Assembly (NCBI GenBank): GCA_023485645.1
Contig: JAMCZM010000023.1
Location: 1-14,516 of the forward strand
Length of the DNA stretch: 14,516 bases
Source of the DNA: Candidatus Martarchaeota archaeon
GTDB lineage: Archaea; Micrarchaeota; Micrarchaeia; Micrarchaeales; Micrarchaeaceae
Reading direction: 5' to 3'
In this document: in pieces, positions 5,691-13,702 of the stretch
Position numbering within the stretch: position 1 is the first letter of the stretch
How the letters are laid out: the number at the start of each line of letters is the position of its first letter
Program-made: the position numbers and the translations under genes
The notes under the pieces: generated by a model
What the model saw: the letters and a program-made list of their open reading frames with translations, nothing else
Database searches by the model: none
Told to the model about the DNA's origin: nothing

Positions 5691-7250
5691 TTAACCAATT
5701 TTTTTAATTAAAACCACAACATAATTTATAAAGTATTTTGCGATGTAATTTATTATCTTCATTCTTTTAGAGGTATCATTTATAAACGCTATCTCTTTTT
5801 CCGTTATGCCATTTGATAGAATAATTAAAATTGGGTATAAGAGCACTGTGAGTATTATATCTATTGCTAACGAATAATAGTTCTCGTAGGTTATTATTGA
5901 CACGGCAAATAAAATAGCAAACAATATAATTGATGATAACATAATCCTTAGTATTCTATCATAATTTATATGTATAGAAAACTCTTTTGTCAACAATTTA
6001 GTGTATAGTATTCCAGAAATTATAGGTCCTATTACAAAAACACTTAGTATAACACCATACGCGCCAATATATGGGACTAACGCAATCAGGAGAATAAATT
6101 CTAATAGCGCAACAGCTATTTGATATTTCATAAATTTTTTAGTATGCCCAAATCCTATTAAAAGTGACCCGGAATAAGTCCCCAGTATATTAATAGTAAG
6201 CCCAAGAACTATTATTGAAAAATAAAGCGGAGCGCTACTATATCCTTTTGATAATAACAAATGAAGTAACGGGATTGATGCTGCAATTGCAAACGCGACC
6301 ATTGGAAGCAAAAATAAAAGAGTGTAGTATATACTACTCTCGTATGCAGAGCTTATGTTCTGCTTATGTTTTTTATGTGATATCACCATTGCATATGCTG
6401 GAAGAAGAAGAAATGTTCCTGATGTTATAAATATGTTTATTATGTTTCCTAACCGCAGCGCAGCGCCATAATTCCCTACAATGGACGATGCAACAAATAT
6501 TCCAAGAAGTACAACACCGAAATTTCCAACACCAGTATTCACTATATTTGATATAACTAATGGTACTGAAAATGATGTCAATTCTTTTATTATTGCTTTT
6601 GATATTTTAAATAGAATAAATCGGTATTTCTTATAAAGCAGCAATAGACCCAAAACTACGCCTAGTATTAATGAAATTAGATATCCTGTCATTGCGCCCA
6701 TTACACCAAAGCCCAATGATACCAAAATAATAATTATCGCAAGTTGAGACATTGAATATAGTATATTGCTATATACAGATTCGCGCACCTTTCCAACACC
6801 CACAAGAGACGCCATTGTTATATTAAATAGAACTGAAAAGAAGACGCTTATCGATGCTAAAATTATAGGTATTGTAAGTGCGTTATTATGATATATTATG
6901 TTTGCTATGCTGCTGCTTAATAGAGTACCAAGAATTGCAATTGCAAAAGATATTGTAGCTGCGACAAAATAGCCATTACTAAGAAGTTTATTTGAATCTT
7001 GCATATTCTTTGATTCTGGAAGTTTCTTTCTAAGCGCCGTTCCTATTCCAAAATTGCCGCCCATACCAAGCAATTGTGAAAATGCTATTGCAATTACGTA
7101 TAATCCAAAATCTGCTGGAAGAAGAAACCTTGCAAGATATATTATAACAATAAGCGATAGAAACGATGTGAACGCCTCCCCTATTATATACACTGTGCCA
7201 TGCTTTGCAGTCTTTATACCCAACTCCCTAAAAGAGCCTTTTTTTGCCAT
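5691..7250 (-). CDS. Polysaccharide/lipid-linked sugar flippase (MATE/Wzx-type)
   Basis: A 519-residue integral membrane protein with about 12-14 hydrophobic helices, of the polysaccharide-transporter family that moves lipid-linked sugars across the membrane. Typical marks are the N-terminal GIKTAKHGTVYIIGEAFTSF followed by YLARFLLPADFGLYVIAIAF, the usual opening (ARxLxPxxFGxY) of this family. A GNFGIGTALRKKLPE segment follows the second helix, and a YSSAPLYFSIIVLGL stretch opens the second half. ATG 7250 is preferred to the in-frame TTG at 7262 because it begins MAKKGSFREL, the expected cytoplasmic end. No glycosyltransferase lies beside it, so the cargo (surface glycan or N-glycan precursor) is unknown. 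It converges with cysS. Confidence 0.88.
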   Translation of the reverse strand: MAKKGSFRELGIKTAKHGTVYIIGEAFTSFLSLIVIIYLARFLLPADFGLYVIAIAFSQLLGMGGNFGIGTALRKKLPESKNMQDSNKLLSNGYFVAATISFAIAILGTLLSSSIANIIYHNNALTIPIILASISVFFSVLFNITMASLVGVGKVRESVYSNILYSMSQLAIIIILVSLGFGVMGAMTGYLISLILGVVLGLLLLYKKYRFILFKISKAIIKELTSFSVPLVISNIVNTGVGNFGVVLLGIFVASSIVGNYGAALRLGNIINIFITSGTFLLLPAYAMVISHKKHKQNISSAYESSIYYTLLFLLPMVAFAIAASIPLLHLLLSKGYSSAPLYFSIIVLGLTINILGTYSGSLLIGFGHTKKFMKYQIAVALLEFILLIALVPYIGAYGVILSVFVIGPIISGILYTKLLTKEFSIHINYDRILRIMLSSIILFAILFAVSIITYENYYSLAIDIILTVLLYPILIILSNGITEKEIAFINDTSKRMKIINYIAKYFINYVVVLIKKIG

Positions 7251-7275
7251 TAATACACACAATTTCCCAAATCAG

Positions 7276-7284
7276 CATATAATA
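7276..7284 (-). promoter_or_regulatory. TATA box of the flippase gene
   Basis: Read on the minus strand, TATTATATG is centred 30 bases before the ATG at 7250, placing the transcription start within a few bases of the start codon. A second TTATATAA lies about 20 bases further upstream. Confidence 0.4.
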
Positions 7285-7331
7285 ATAGATTGATAACATT
7301 ATATAATACAATTCAATACAATTAAATACAG

Positions 7332-7339
7332 ATATATAG
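7332..7339 (+). promoter_or_regulatory. TATA box of tRNA-Arg
   Basis: ATATATAG is centred about 36 bases before the mature 5' end of the tRNA, giving a transcription start near 7361 and a 10-base 5' leader for RNase P to remove. The closer TTTAAATA at 7354-7361 would place the start inside the tRNA and is less likely. Confidence 0.45.
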
Positions 7340-7370
7340 TATGCAAAAAAGGCTTTAAATACTAATTTAT

Positions 7371-7444
7371 GCCCCAGTAGTATAACTTGGATAGAACGCG
7401 GGCTTCCGGAGCCTGTGATCCGGGTTCAAATCCCGGCTGGGGCG
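7371..7444 (+). tRNA. tRNA-Arg (anticodon CCG)
   Basis: A full cloverleaf can be drawn. The acceptor stem GCCCCAG pairs with CTGGGGC, the anticodon stem CGGGC pairs with GCCTG around the loop TTCCGGA (anticodon CCG, codon CGG), and the T-stem CCGGG pairs with CCCGG around TTCAAAT. The discriminator is G and CCA is not encoded, as is common in archaea. The D-stem is weak: pairs 10-25 and 11-24 form, 12-23 is an A-A mismatch and 13-22 a U-G. The variable loop has four bases. No intron is present at 37/38. It stands in the spacer between the flippase and helicase genes, both on the other strand. Confidence 0.93.
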
Positions 7445-7492
7445 ATTAATATTAGATATTTACATCATTCATTTAAAAATAATATAAATAAC

Positions 7493-10243
7493 TCATTTTT
7501 TAACATTTTCATTTAAAATTGCAAGCAGGCGGGCATGTAACATATCTGTAGATTTTTCTTCTAGCAATTTTAAGACAAAAAGCATCGGGTCTTTTTTATA
7601 ACCAATAAATTTTTCCAAATGCCGCTCGAATGTTTTTATCTGCATAGCTTTTGGCTGCTCCATACTAAGTTTACAATTAATGTTATTTGTGTTTATATTA
7701 CCCTTTAACCCTATAAATCCTATTGCTATTGATATATTTGCCTCAAACACATTCAAATGTATTGCAAGAGCCTTTCGATATATGGCAAGCTGCCGTCTAT
7801 GTTGTGATTCCCGCTCCTCAGTCCTATCAGTCTTCCAATCAAGTATCAGATATCTCTTGCCATCAACGCTGCTGCTCTCGTATATTGCATCAAGTATGGC
7901 CTTAAATACTGAAGTATCATCTATATTTTCAATTAATTTATTTATTTGGAGCGTTATTTCATATTCAGAATGAATCTGTTGAAAACCTAACTTTTCGCTT
8001 ATTTCCTTATCTATCTTAATAATATTGTTTAGATACATTTTCTCTTCAGTACTTAATTCTTTTTCATTTAATGATTTATTAAAGCGCATCTGGGCTATTT
8101 CATGTGCTCTTGTACCAAGAGTTAAAGAACGGTTAAATGGGCTTTCTATTTTTAATATGCGCTCTTTTAAAAATTCATATGGATGCTCTGCGCGTTCTAA
8201 TAAACTATAGGATATATTATGATTTGCCAAAAAATAATTTTTTATTGCGCTATATAACCAAGGATCCTTATTTTTAAGGATATCCTTTGAGCCTCCATAG
8301 TTACCGTTTAAAAATAAAGCATAAGATTCATCATATTTTCCGCCAATTGGTGCAATTTCCTCTTCACTTTCTATTTCATCCATATGCATGTTATCAATTA
8401 TGTACCGATCGCTGTTGCGTTTATTTGTAATAATATATAGGTTATTTTTTGCGCGTGTAAATGCGACAAAGTCGACACGTATCTGCTCATCTTCTAATTC
8501 CTCTGATATGTCTAACCCAATTGACCCTTTTATTATTGAGTATACAACCATATCAATAAAGCTCTCCTTTATATTCCCGCCAATAGGCACATATATTACA
8601 TTATCAAATTCCATCCCTTTGGCTTTATGCACTGTTGTCAGCACTATATTTTTTTCATTCTCAATAGGTGCATAATCCTCCTCTAATATTGATAAATATT
8701 CAAAGAATGAATCGCGCGTCTTATCATTGTCAATTTTAGAAAACTCCAATATTGCATTGTTTATTGTTTTTGCAGTAATAAAATAATCATTTCCCATTGA
8801 AACAGAAATGGGCATTATAATATTATTAAAAAGATCTTTTGAATATATCACATCAAATCTTTCTTTAATCTTAAAGAAGTTCTTCGCCATATTTAATATC
8901 TCTTTTGGCACTTCATTTGATTGCCTATTGCCATGCTTAGTTATCCTACTCCATTCTTCTGCAATCTCAAATGCCTCTCTTAGTGAAATACCGGAAAAAG
9001 GCGTAAATAATGCATTTAATATTGATGCCTTGTCATCATATAACAAACCTTTAAGGTATATTATTATCTGTGATTTTGCTTCCTCGCTTGTTGATGAACC
9101 TGCAGTAGTGCTATATTCTATGCCTTTCTTATCAAGTATTTTTGATAGTTCTATTAGCTGCCCATTCGTTCTTGTTATTACTGCAACTTTTTCATCCTGT
9201 TTGCATTTTGCAACGATATCAGAAAGAATTTTAACAGATGCATTAACCTGCTTCTCAGCCATATATATTTTAACTTTTGAATCAGACCCAACTCTTTTAG
9301 CATACAGCCCTAAAAGCTCCTCTTTATAATCTGAATCCTTAACATGCATTAAAAAATGTTTTTTAGAATAATCTAGTATCGGTTGCATGCTCCTATAATT
9401 TAAAAGCTTCGTCTCTTTTTTAAATTTACGCATTGCTTCTATTTTTTTAAAATTTTTTATGCTTCCCCCCTGAAATCCAAATATTGCCTGCTTTCTATCA
9501 CCAACAAGAAATAGAGTCTCCCCCGATCGCAACGCAATCTCTGCCTCCAATCCATTTACATCCTGCAACTCGTCAACAAGTACATGCTTATAGTGTTTTT
9601 TTTGCTTATATAATTTCAAAAATCGCAGCAGCATATCATTATAATCTATAAATTCCAGATCATCCTTCTCCTTCTCATATCTAATATAAGCGTTTATAAA
9701 ATAATCGAAAAATGCGTATATCTCATCAATTGTTATGCTCTCTAATGCATTTTTGTTATATCTCCTTTTCAATTCATCCTTAGACTCCTTTATATTTATT
9801 GATTCTGGAAGAATGCCAAAACTCTTTAAATATCTTATCGCATTCTCAACCTTTGGGACAATCTCTTCAATTATATATTTTGTAGTATAATTAAAGGCAT
9901 TATCATCTTGAAATGATCTAAATATTGAATATCTCAATGCGTTATTTCCTATTATACCTTCACCAACATCCATTCCTTCGAGATATTCATATGCATAACT
10001 ATGAAACGTATGAACACTTATAAGATATGGTTTTGCATCTATTTTACTCTCTTTTATTGTATTGCTTATGCGTTCGCGCATTTCTGATGCAGCCTTATTG
10101 GTAAATGTAATACAAAGTATATCTTCTTCTTTTACTCCAGATTTAAGAAGTGATATTACCCTTTGGGCAATTGCAGTGGTCTTTCCAGTACCAGGATTTG
10201 CTATAATAAGCGTATTTTCAAACGCGTTGCCTTGAACCTGCAT
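7493..10243 (-). CDS. UvrD/AddA-like helicase with C-terminal RecB-family nuclease
   Basis: A 916-residue single-chain DNA helicase-nuclease. Superfamily 1 motifs appear in order: Q-motif QxxA (4-7), Walker A ANPGTGKT (15-22), ITFTNKAASEM (45-55), motif II VDELQD (223-228), motif III LVGDRKQAIFGFQGG (246-260), NYRS with Arg284, motif V TTVHKAKGMEFDNV (536-549) and motif VI VAFTRAKN (593-600). The last third holds a RecB-type PD-(D/E)xK nuclease: His714 (GTRAHE), Asp785, Asp802-Trp-Lys804 (LDWKTD) and Gln818...Tyr822 (QLAIY). No AddB-like cysteine cluster is present. The layout is that of bacterial AddA, which resects broken DNA ends. An in-frame stop four codons upstream of ATG 10243 fixes the short N-terminus, which starts right at the Q-motif. 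It lies 33 bases after the PH-rhodanese gene, likely one operon. Confidence 0.93.
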   Translation of the reverse strand: MQVQGNAFENTLIIANPGTGKTTAIAQRVISLLKSGVKEEDILCITFTNKAASEMRERISNTIKESKIDAKPYLISVHTFHSYAYEYLEGMDVGEGIIGNNALRYSIFRSFQDDNAFNYTTKYIIEEIVPKVENAIRYLKSFGILPESINIKESKDELKRRYNKNALESITIDEIYAFFDYFINAYIRYEKEKDDLEFIDYNDMLLRFLKLYKQKKHYKHVLVDELQDVNGLEAEIALRSGETLFLVGDRKQAIFGFQGGSIKNFKKIEAMRKFKKETKLLNYRSMQPILDYSKKHFLMHVKDSDYKEELLGLYAKRVGSDSKVKIYMAEKQVNASVKILSDIVAKCKQDEKVAVITRTNGQLIELSKILDKKGIEYSTTAGSSTSEEAKSQIIIYLKGLLYDDKASILNALFTPFSGISLREAFEIAEEWSRITKHGNRQSNEVPKEILNMAKNFFKIKERFDVIYSKDLFNNIIMPISVSMGNDYFITAKTINNAILEFSKIDNDKTRDSFFEYLSILEEDYAPIENEKNIVLTTVHKAKGMEFDNVIYVPIGGNIKESFIDMVVYSIIKGSIGLDISEELEDEQIRVDFVAFTRAKNNLYIITNKRNSDRYIIDNMHMDEIESEEEIAPIGGKYDESYALFLNGNYGGSKDILKNKDPWLYSAIKNYFLANHNISYSLLERAEHPYEFLKERILKIESPFNRSLTLGTRAHEIAQMRFNKSLNEKELSTEEKMYLNNIIKIDKEISEKLGFQQIHSEYEITLQINKLIENIDDTSVFKAILDAIYESSSVDGKRYLILDWKTDRTEERESQHRRQLAIYRKALAIHLNVFEANISIAIGFIGLKGNINTNNINCKLSMEQPKAMQIKTFERHLEKFIGYKKDPMLFVLKLLEEKSTDMLHARLLAILNENVKK

Positions 10244-10276
10244 ATGTATAGATTAAATCAATATTTATTTAATCAT

Positions 10277-11089
10277 TCATTTCTTTGTAGCATTTGAGAG
10301 AATATCCATCAATCCACCCTTAATTACATATGAATTTATATTATGCTCATTTTTTAAGTGTAGGGATATATGTCTTGCAATATTCCCATTGTAACATAAA
10401 AGTATAATATTTGAAAAGAATTGGTTTATCTGTAAATCCGCATCAATTATCTTATCGGGATTAATCTTTATTATGGAATTAGAATCTATACCAGATATTT
10501 TGCTTACATAATCTATTGGCTCTGTTCCAAGCCATATTATTTTAGAATTTTGCAGTTTTAAAAGGTTAATTGCCTCGTTTATATCAATCTCTTTTAATTT
10601 TGATAGGTCTAAATCATTTGTATTGTTTAAGAGCGCGTCATATAGCTTTTTTGAGGTATCATTTTTATTACTGTTAATATTTTGGGCTTGGATATTTGAA
10701 TGATGTTCAACCATATGCTCAATAGATTTGACAAGATTTTCAGCATCCTTACTCCATAATCCTTTTATTTCTCCCTCATTTTTACCTTCACTATCAATCG
10801 TACCTTGCAATCTTATAGTAACCGTACACATGCTTATGCCCCTTGAGAGTATAACACTCGTTATCTGCCTATATGGTATACTATTGTAACTTGTATTGCC
10901 AAACACATTTTTCCCAGTATATAATCCTAAAAATGAATTTTTTATTATAAGTATGCGCTTGTCAGTTGCAATGACAAAATCCGGAGTAAATCCATAGAAC
11001 AATGACTGACGTATGAAAAAATGCATTTTTTCTTCTTCGCGCAAAAGCGAAGCTGCCTCTTTCTTAATTCTACGTTCGTAGAACCCCAT
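10277..11089 (-). CDS. PH-like domain plus rhodanese-like domain fusion protein
   Basis: This 270-residue soluble protein appears to join two domains. Residues about 10-128 resemble a bacterial-type PH domain: a helix (EAASLLREEEK), then TPDFVIATDKRILIIKN (35-51), YNSIPYRQITSVIL (68-81), strands TVTIRLQG, and a closing helix KDAENLVKSIEHMVEHH. A polar Asn/Ser/Lys linker follows (130-150). Residues about 165-266 resemble rhodanese: IILLCYNGNIARHIS (228-242) with Cys232 in the active-loop position, then NSYVIKGGLMDIL (252-264), matching the usual end of the fold. The early Asp-x-Arg mark is missing (IIWLGTEP instead), and Tyr233 replaces the usual Arg, so sulfurtransferase activity is uncertain. 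A PH fold with this partner is unusual. It precedes the helicase-nuclease by 33 bases. Confidence 0.7.
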   Translation of the reverse strand: MGFYERRIKKEAASLLREEEKMHFFIRQSLFYGFTPDFVIATDKRILIIKNSFLGLYTGKNVFGNTSYNSIPYRQITSVILSRGISMCTVTIRLQGTIDSEGKNEGEIKGLWSKDAENLVKSIEHMVEHHSNIQAQNINSNKNDTSKKLYDALLNNTNDLDLSKLKEIDINEAINLLKLQNSKIIWLGTEPIDYVSKISGIDSNSIIKINPDKIIDADLQINQFFSNIILLCYNGNIARHISLHLKNEHNINSYVIKGGLMDILSNATKK

Positions 11090-11191
11090 ACTACCACCAT
11101 TATGATATACATAAAAAAAAGTATATACGGCTTACTAACAAATTAGTTTACTGAATTTTGAATACTTCTAATGTAATTAAGATAATTAATG

Positions 11192-11686
11192 CTATTTTGA
11201 AAACTTTATATAAATTCTACGGTATAAAAATAGAACTGAGATTATTAATATTACTATAGTTGCCAAATAAACGTATAATAATTGAGACGTGGCAGTTTTA
11301 TTTATGCTAAAACCAACTGAAAATGTCAGAAGAACACTCAGAAAACCAATGAATGCAATAACTAATGAGTGAACTGTAAAAATCATGCTAAATGCAATAC
11401 TTTTATTATCCACACCCTTTCGATCTTTAATGCGATAGAATAAAGATGGTAAATTCATAATATATGGATATTTTTCAAATAATTCATACCTATATAAAAT
11501 CATTAAAGATAATAATATTGAAACACAGGTAAATATAAAAGGTACAATAAATACGGTTACTTTTCCAGTAAGTACACTAAAGTAAATTCCAAACATCCAA
11601 GAAAATATAATAAGTACCAATCCAATCGCAATGAGCAACCGTGCTGCGTCTTCTAATGGGTACCTCTTAAGAACTCTAATTGCCAT
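11192..11686 (-). CDS. Four-TM membrane protein of unknown function
   Basis: I do not recognise this 164-residue protein. It has a short basic cytoplasmic start (MAIRVLKRYPLEDAAR) and four hydrophobic segments at about residues 16-38, 43-65, 97-121 and 135-155. A charged loop between the second and third carries YELFEKYPYIMNLPSLFYRIKDRKG, partly quoted here only as a Tyr/Lys-rich connector, and the tail YRRIYIKFSK is basic. There are no catalytic-looking motifs. It has its own TATA box 25 bases before the ATG and is separated by about 100 bases from the PH-rhodanese gene downstream, so it need not belong to that unit. A 5-bp hairpin (ACTAA/TTAGT at 11134-11147) lies behind its stop. Confidence 0.75.
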   Translation of the reverse strand: MAIRVLKRYPLEDAARLLIAIGLVLIIFSWMFGIYFSVLTGKVTVFIVPFIFTCVSILLSLMILYRYELFEKYPYIMNLPSLFYRIKDRKGVDNKSIAFSMIFTVHSLVIAFIGFLSVLLTFSVGFSINKTATSQLLYVYLATIVILIISVLFLYRRIYIKFSK

Positions 11687-11706
11687 AATCGATAAACAAA
11701 ATACAA

Positions 11707-11715
11707 CTATTTATG
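11707..11715 (-). promoter_or_regulatory. TATA box of the four-TM protein gene (leaderless)
   Basis: CATAAATAG on the minus strand is centred 25 bases before the ATG at 11686, which would place the transcription start on or next to the start codon. No Shine-Dalgarno site is seen. Confidence 0.5.
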
Positions 11716-11794
11716 CCTTTACTTATGTTTTATAATAAGGTATCAAAAATACGAAAAGTTAAAGATTTTCAAGTTGCTTATTACATATGTTTAT

Positions 11795-12136
11795 ATGCCT
11801 AAATACCTATTATTAATGTATAATGAAAAGATGGAAATGCCAACTAATCCTACTCCTGAACAAATTGAGAATGGAATTAAGCCATGGCGTGATTATATAT
11901 CCCCTTTAAAAGAAAAAGGATCTTTTGTATCTGCAAATCCTGTTTTGTGGGAAGGTAAGATGCTTACTGAAAAAGGCATTGAGGATTACAAACCGCAAAA
12001 AATTGATTTGGGTGGTTATATGATTATAACAGCTAAAGATATGAACGAAGCAATTGAGATAGCAAAACAATCTCCACATTCAATAATGAAATCTGGTCCA
12101 ACTACAATAAGAAAAATTGAAGAGGTACTTATCTAA
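11795..12136 (+). CDS. YCII-related (DGPF-type) small protein
   Basis: The 113-residue product starts MPKYLLLMYNEKMEMP and has a late LGGYMIITAKDMNEAIEIAKQ followed by SPH, the pattern of the YCII/DGPF family (ferredoxin-like alpha-beta fold, about 110-120 aa). Members have been linked to sigma factors, hydrolases or dehalogenation, but most have no proven role and no catalytic residue can be assigned here. I chose ATG 11795 over the in-frame TTG at 11774 because family members begin MKYMLL or similar. A TTTATAAT at 11729-11736 could be its TATA box with a leader of about 35 bases. It is divergent from the four-TM gene and convergent with tRNA-Thr, so it is probably transcribed alone. Confidence 0.82.
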   Translation: MPKYLLLMYNEKMEMPTNPTPEQIENGIKPWRDYISPLKEKGSFVSANPVLWEGKMLTEKGIEDYKPQKIDLGGYMIITAKDMNEAIEIAKQSPHSIMKSGPTTIRKIEEVLI

Positions 12137-12150
12137 ATTTTGTTATGATA

Positions 12151-12222
12151 AGCCTCGAGAGGGAATTGAACCCCCGACCTCCTGTTTACAAGACAGGCGC
12201 TCTACCCCTGAGCTACCGAGGC
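12151..12222 (-). tRNA. tRNA-Thr (anticodon TGT)
   Basis: The minus strand folds as a standard cloverleaf. The acceptor GCCTCGG pairs with TCGAGGC (one G-U pair), the D-arm GCTC pairs with GAGC, and the anticodon stem CCTGT pairs with ACAGG around CTTGTAA (anticodon TGT, codon ACA). The T-stem GGGGG pairs with CCCTC around TTCAATT. The discriminator is U, as known for archaeal tRNA-Thr, and CCA is not encoded. There is no intron. A TATA-like AGTTATATTC at 12261-12270 on the same strand could serve as promoter, with a leader of about 17 bases. It lies between the YCII gene and the seven-TM gene. Confidence 0.95.
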
Positions 12223-12303
12223 GATTATTAAATTGCGTTTATTTTCTTGAATAATCAATAGAATATAACTCTAATATATGCACAATAAAAAATAAATACC
12301 CAT

Positions 12304-12987
12304 TTAGTTCTTTTTTCTATATATTTTTTTATTTACAAGTGGCTTCCTCTTAGGAATTCCCATAAATCCAAAGAATAAAATTAGAATTCCAATAAATTCG
12401 GCATAATATAACAGCACGGGAAAATTTATTATGTAGAGCGTTCCGGCAATTGTTATTATTATAACACCAAATGCGATTAGCAGAGTACTATAATTTTTTG
12501 TCTTGAAAAATGAACTTAATGCAAGTATTATAAGCGCAAATGCGGCAGGTATTGTTAAAAGAGAGGATGCAATTACATCAGGCATTGGCAACACAACATT
12601 GTTGATTATTATGCCATTTACTACTATAGATTTTGGTATTGGAAGCGTAAATGAGTACAACAGGGTTATTATGCCAACTATTGTTATGTATCCTATCCAG
12701 ATATATTTTATTTTACTTGATTTTAGCATAAGAACAGAACCAATTGACAATATTCCGACAAGAATTGCAATCAAAAATACATACAGCTGAATGAATAATT
12801 CAGACCAGTAATTAAAATATATTATAGACTCTTGCAGAACAGTAAAACCAACAAGTGCAACGCCTATGCCCCAAAATAGATAGGATATACTTATTTTTCT
12901 TTTTTTTAATAACAAATACGATAGCAAAAATGATAATATAGAGAGTAGAAATATTGAAATGCCAATAGATATTTTTAGAATATCCAC
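12304..12987 (-). CDS. Seven-TM membrane protein of unknown function
   Basis: The 227-residue product is almost entirely hydrophobic, with seven predicted helices at about residues 5-27, 34-56, 64-90, 95-115, 138-162, 164-186 and 188-209, and a basic tail (PKRKPLVNKKIYRKKN). A short outside loop between helices 4 and 5 carries VNGIIINNVVLPMPD. I see no retinal lysine, histidine cluster or kinase motif that would identify the family. The start is GTG at 12987, 10 bases after the methyltransferase stop, with AAGG 8 bases upstream. An ATG at 12991 is in another frame. Close coupling to the UbiE-type gene suggests one transcript and perhaps a role in membrane or respiratory function, which is inference. 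Confidence 0.75.
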   Translation of the reverse strand: MDILKISIGISIFLLSILSFLLSYLLLKKRKISISYLFWGIGVALVGFTVLQESIIYFNYWSELFIQLYVFLIAILVGILSIGSVLMLKSSKIKYIWIGYITIVGIITLLYSFTLPIPKSIVVNGIIINNVVLPMPDVIASSLLTIPAAFALIILALSSFFKTKNYSTLLIAFGVIIITIAGTLYIINFPVLLYYAEFIGILILFFGFMGIPKRKPLVNKKIYRKKN

Positions 12988-12997
12988 ACATATTACC

Positions 12998-13687
12998 TTA
13001 TTTTTTATCGCCAGTTATGACAAATGCCGCCCCTGTTTTTAGCGTTGTTATTTTAACATTTGCAAACCCGTTCTTTTTGAATATATCTGCAACCTTCCTA
13101 CTATCATTTTCCATTATGCTTTTCACTAAAAATCTATATGCATCATTATCCACAAAATATCCCTCAATTCGCATTATCTTCGAATATATTTTAAATATAT
13201 ACTTATCAAAACCAGCATTTGGAGCAGCCATATCCATCAATGTGATTTTTCCTCCTTTTTTAAGCACCCTATTAACCTCATATGCAAATCTATCAAGATC
13301 ATCAAAATCACGCATTGCAAATGCTGATGTAACAACATCAAAAGTATTAGAATCGAATTTTATATTTAGCGCATCTCCGTGAATTAATTTTATAGGCAGA
13401 TTACACATTTTTATCTTTTCTACTCCAACTTTTAACATATTGGAATTAAAATCAATTCCTATTATTGACGCGCTCTTTTTCTTTTCAAGAGATTCTTTGT
13501 ATAGAGCAATTGCAAACTCACCAGTCCCACAAGCAATATCTAAAATTTTAAACGACTTTTTATTTGGCATTGCAAGCTTTGCTGCAGCCTTGCGCCATTT
13601 TCGATCTATGCCAAGGCTTAGTATGCTATTCATAAGATCATAATTATTATGAATTTCAGAGAACAGGTTTTTTATATAAGTACTCAT
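12998..13687 (-). CDS. ubiE: UbiE/MenG-type SAM-dependent methyltransferase
   Basis: A 229-residue class I methyltransferase of the UbiE/COQ5/MenG group, which methylates the ring of demethylmenaquinone or a ubiquinone precursor. Family marks are FSEIHNNYDLMNSILSLGID (9-28), SAM motif I LDIACGTGEF (49-58), the acidic GIDFNSNML (77-85) for the ribose, GDALNIKFDSNTFDVVTSAF (104-123), RVLKKGG (140-146), and a C-terminal segment TTLKTGAAFVITG. The usual Asn of the RN motif is Asp127 here (AMRDFDD). ATG 13687 is preferred to the in-frame TTG at 13699, which overlaps the intergenic space after the CPBP stop. It sits between two membrane-protein genes with gaps of 10-15 bases. No other quinone gene is in view apart from the distant prenyl synthase, so the substrate is inferred. 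Confidence 0.9.
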   Translation of the reverse strand: MSTYIKNLFSEIHNNYDLMNSILSLGIDRKWRKAAAKLAMPNKKSFKILDIACGTGEFAIALYKESLEKKKSASIIGIDFNSNMLKVGVEKIKMCNLPIKLIHGDALNIKFDSNTFDVVTSAFAMRDFDDLDRFAYEVNRVLKKGGKITLMDMAAPNAGFDKYIFKIYSKIMRIEGYFVDNDAYRFLVKSIMENDSRKVADIFKKNGFANVKITTLKTGAAFVITGDKK

Positions 13688-13702
13688 CAAATCAACCAAA
13701 AT

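Noticed and set aside
7251..7262. TTG start four codons before the flippase ATG
   Set aside because: The ATG at 7250 fits the family start, and the TATA box distance fits it better.
8808..9329. Long plus-strand open frame opposite the helicase gene
   Set aside because: It is fully inside the helicase gene on the other strand, its translation has no recognisable domain, and the helicase motifs prove that the minus strand is the coding one.
10244..10276. A longer N-terminus for the helicase including the full LN-x-x-Q start
   Set aside because: A TAA stop lies in frame four codons before the ATG at 10243, so no extension is possible without a frameshift; the Q and Ala of the motif are already present at residues 4 and 7.
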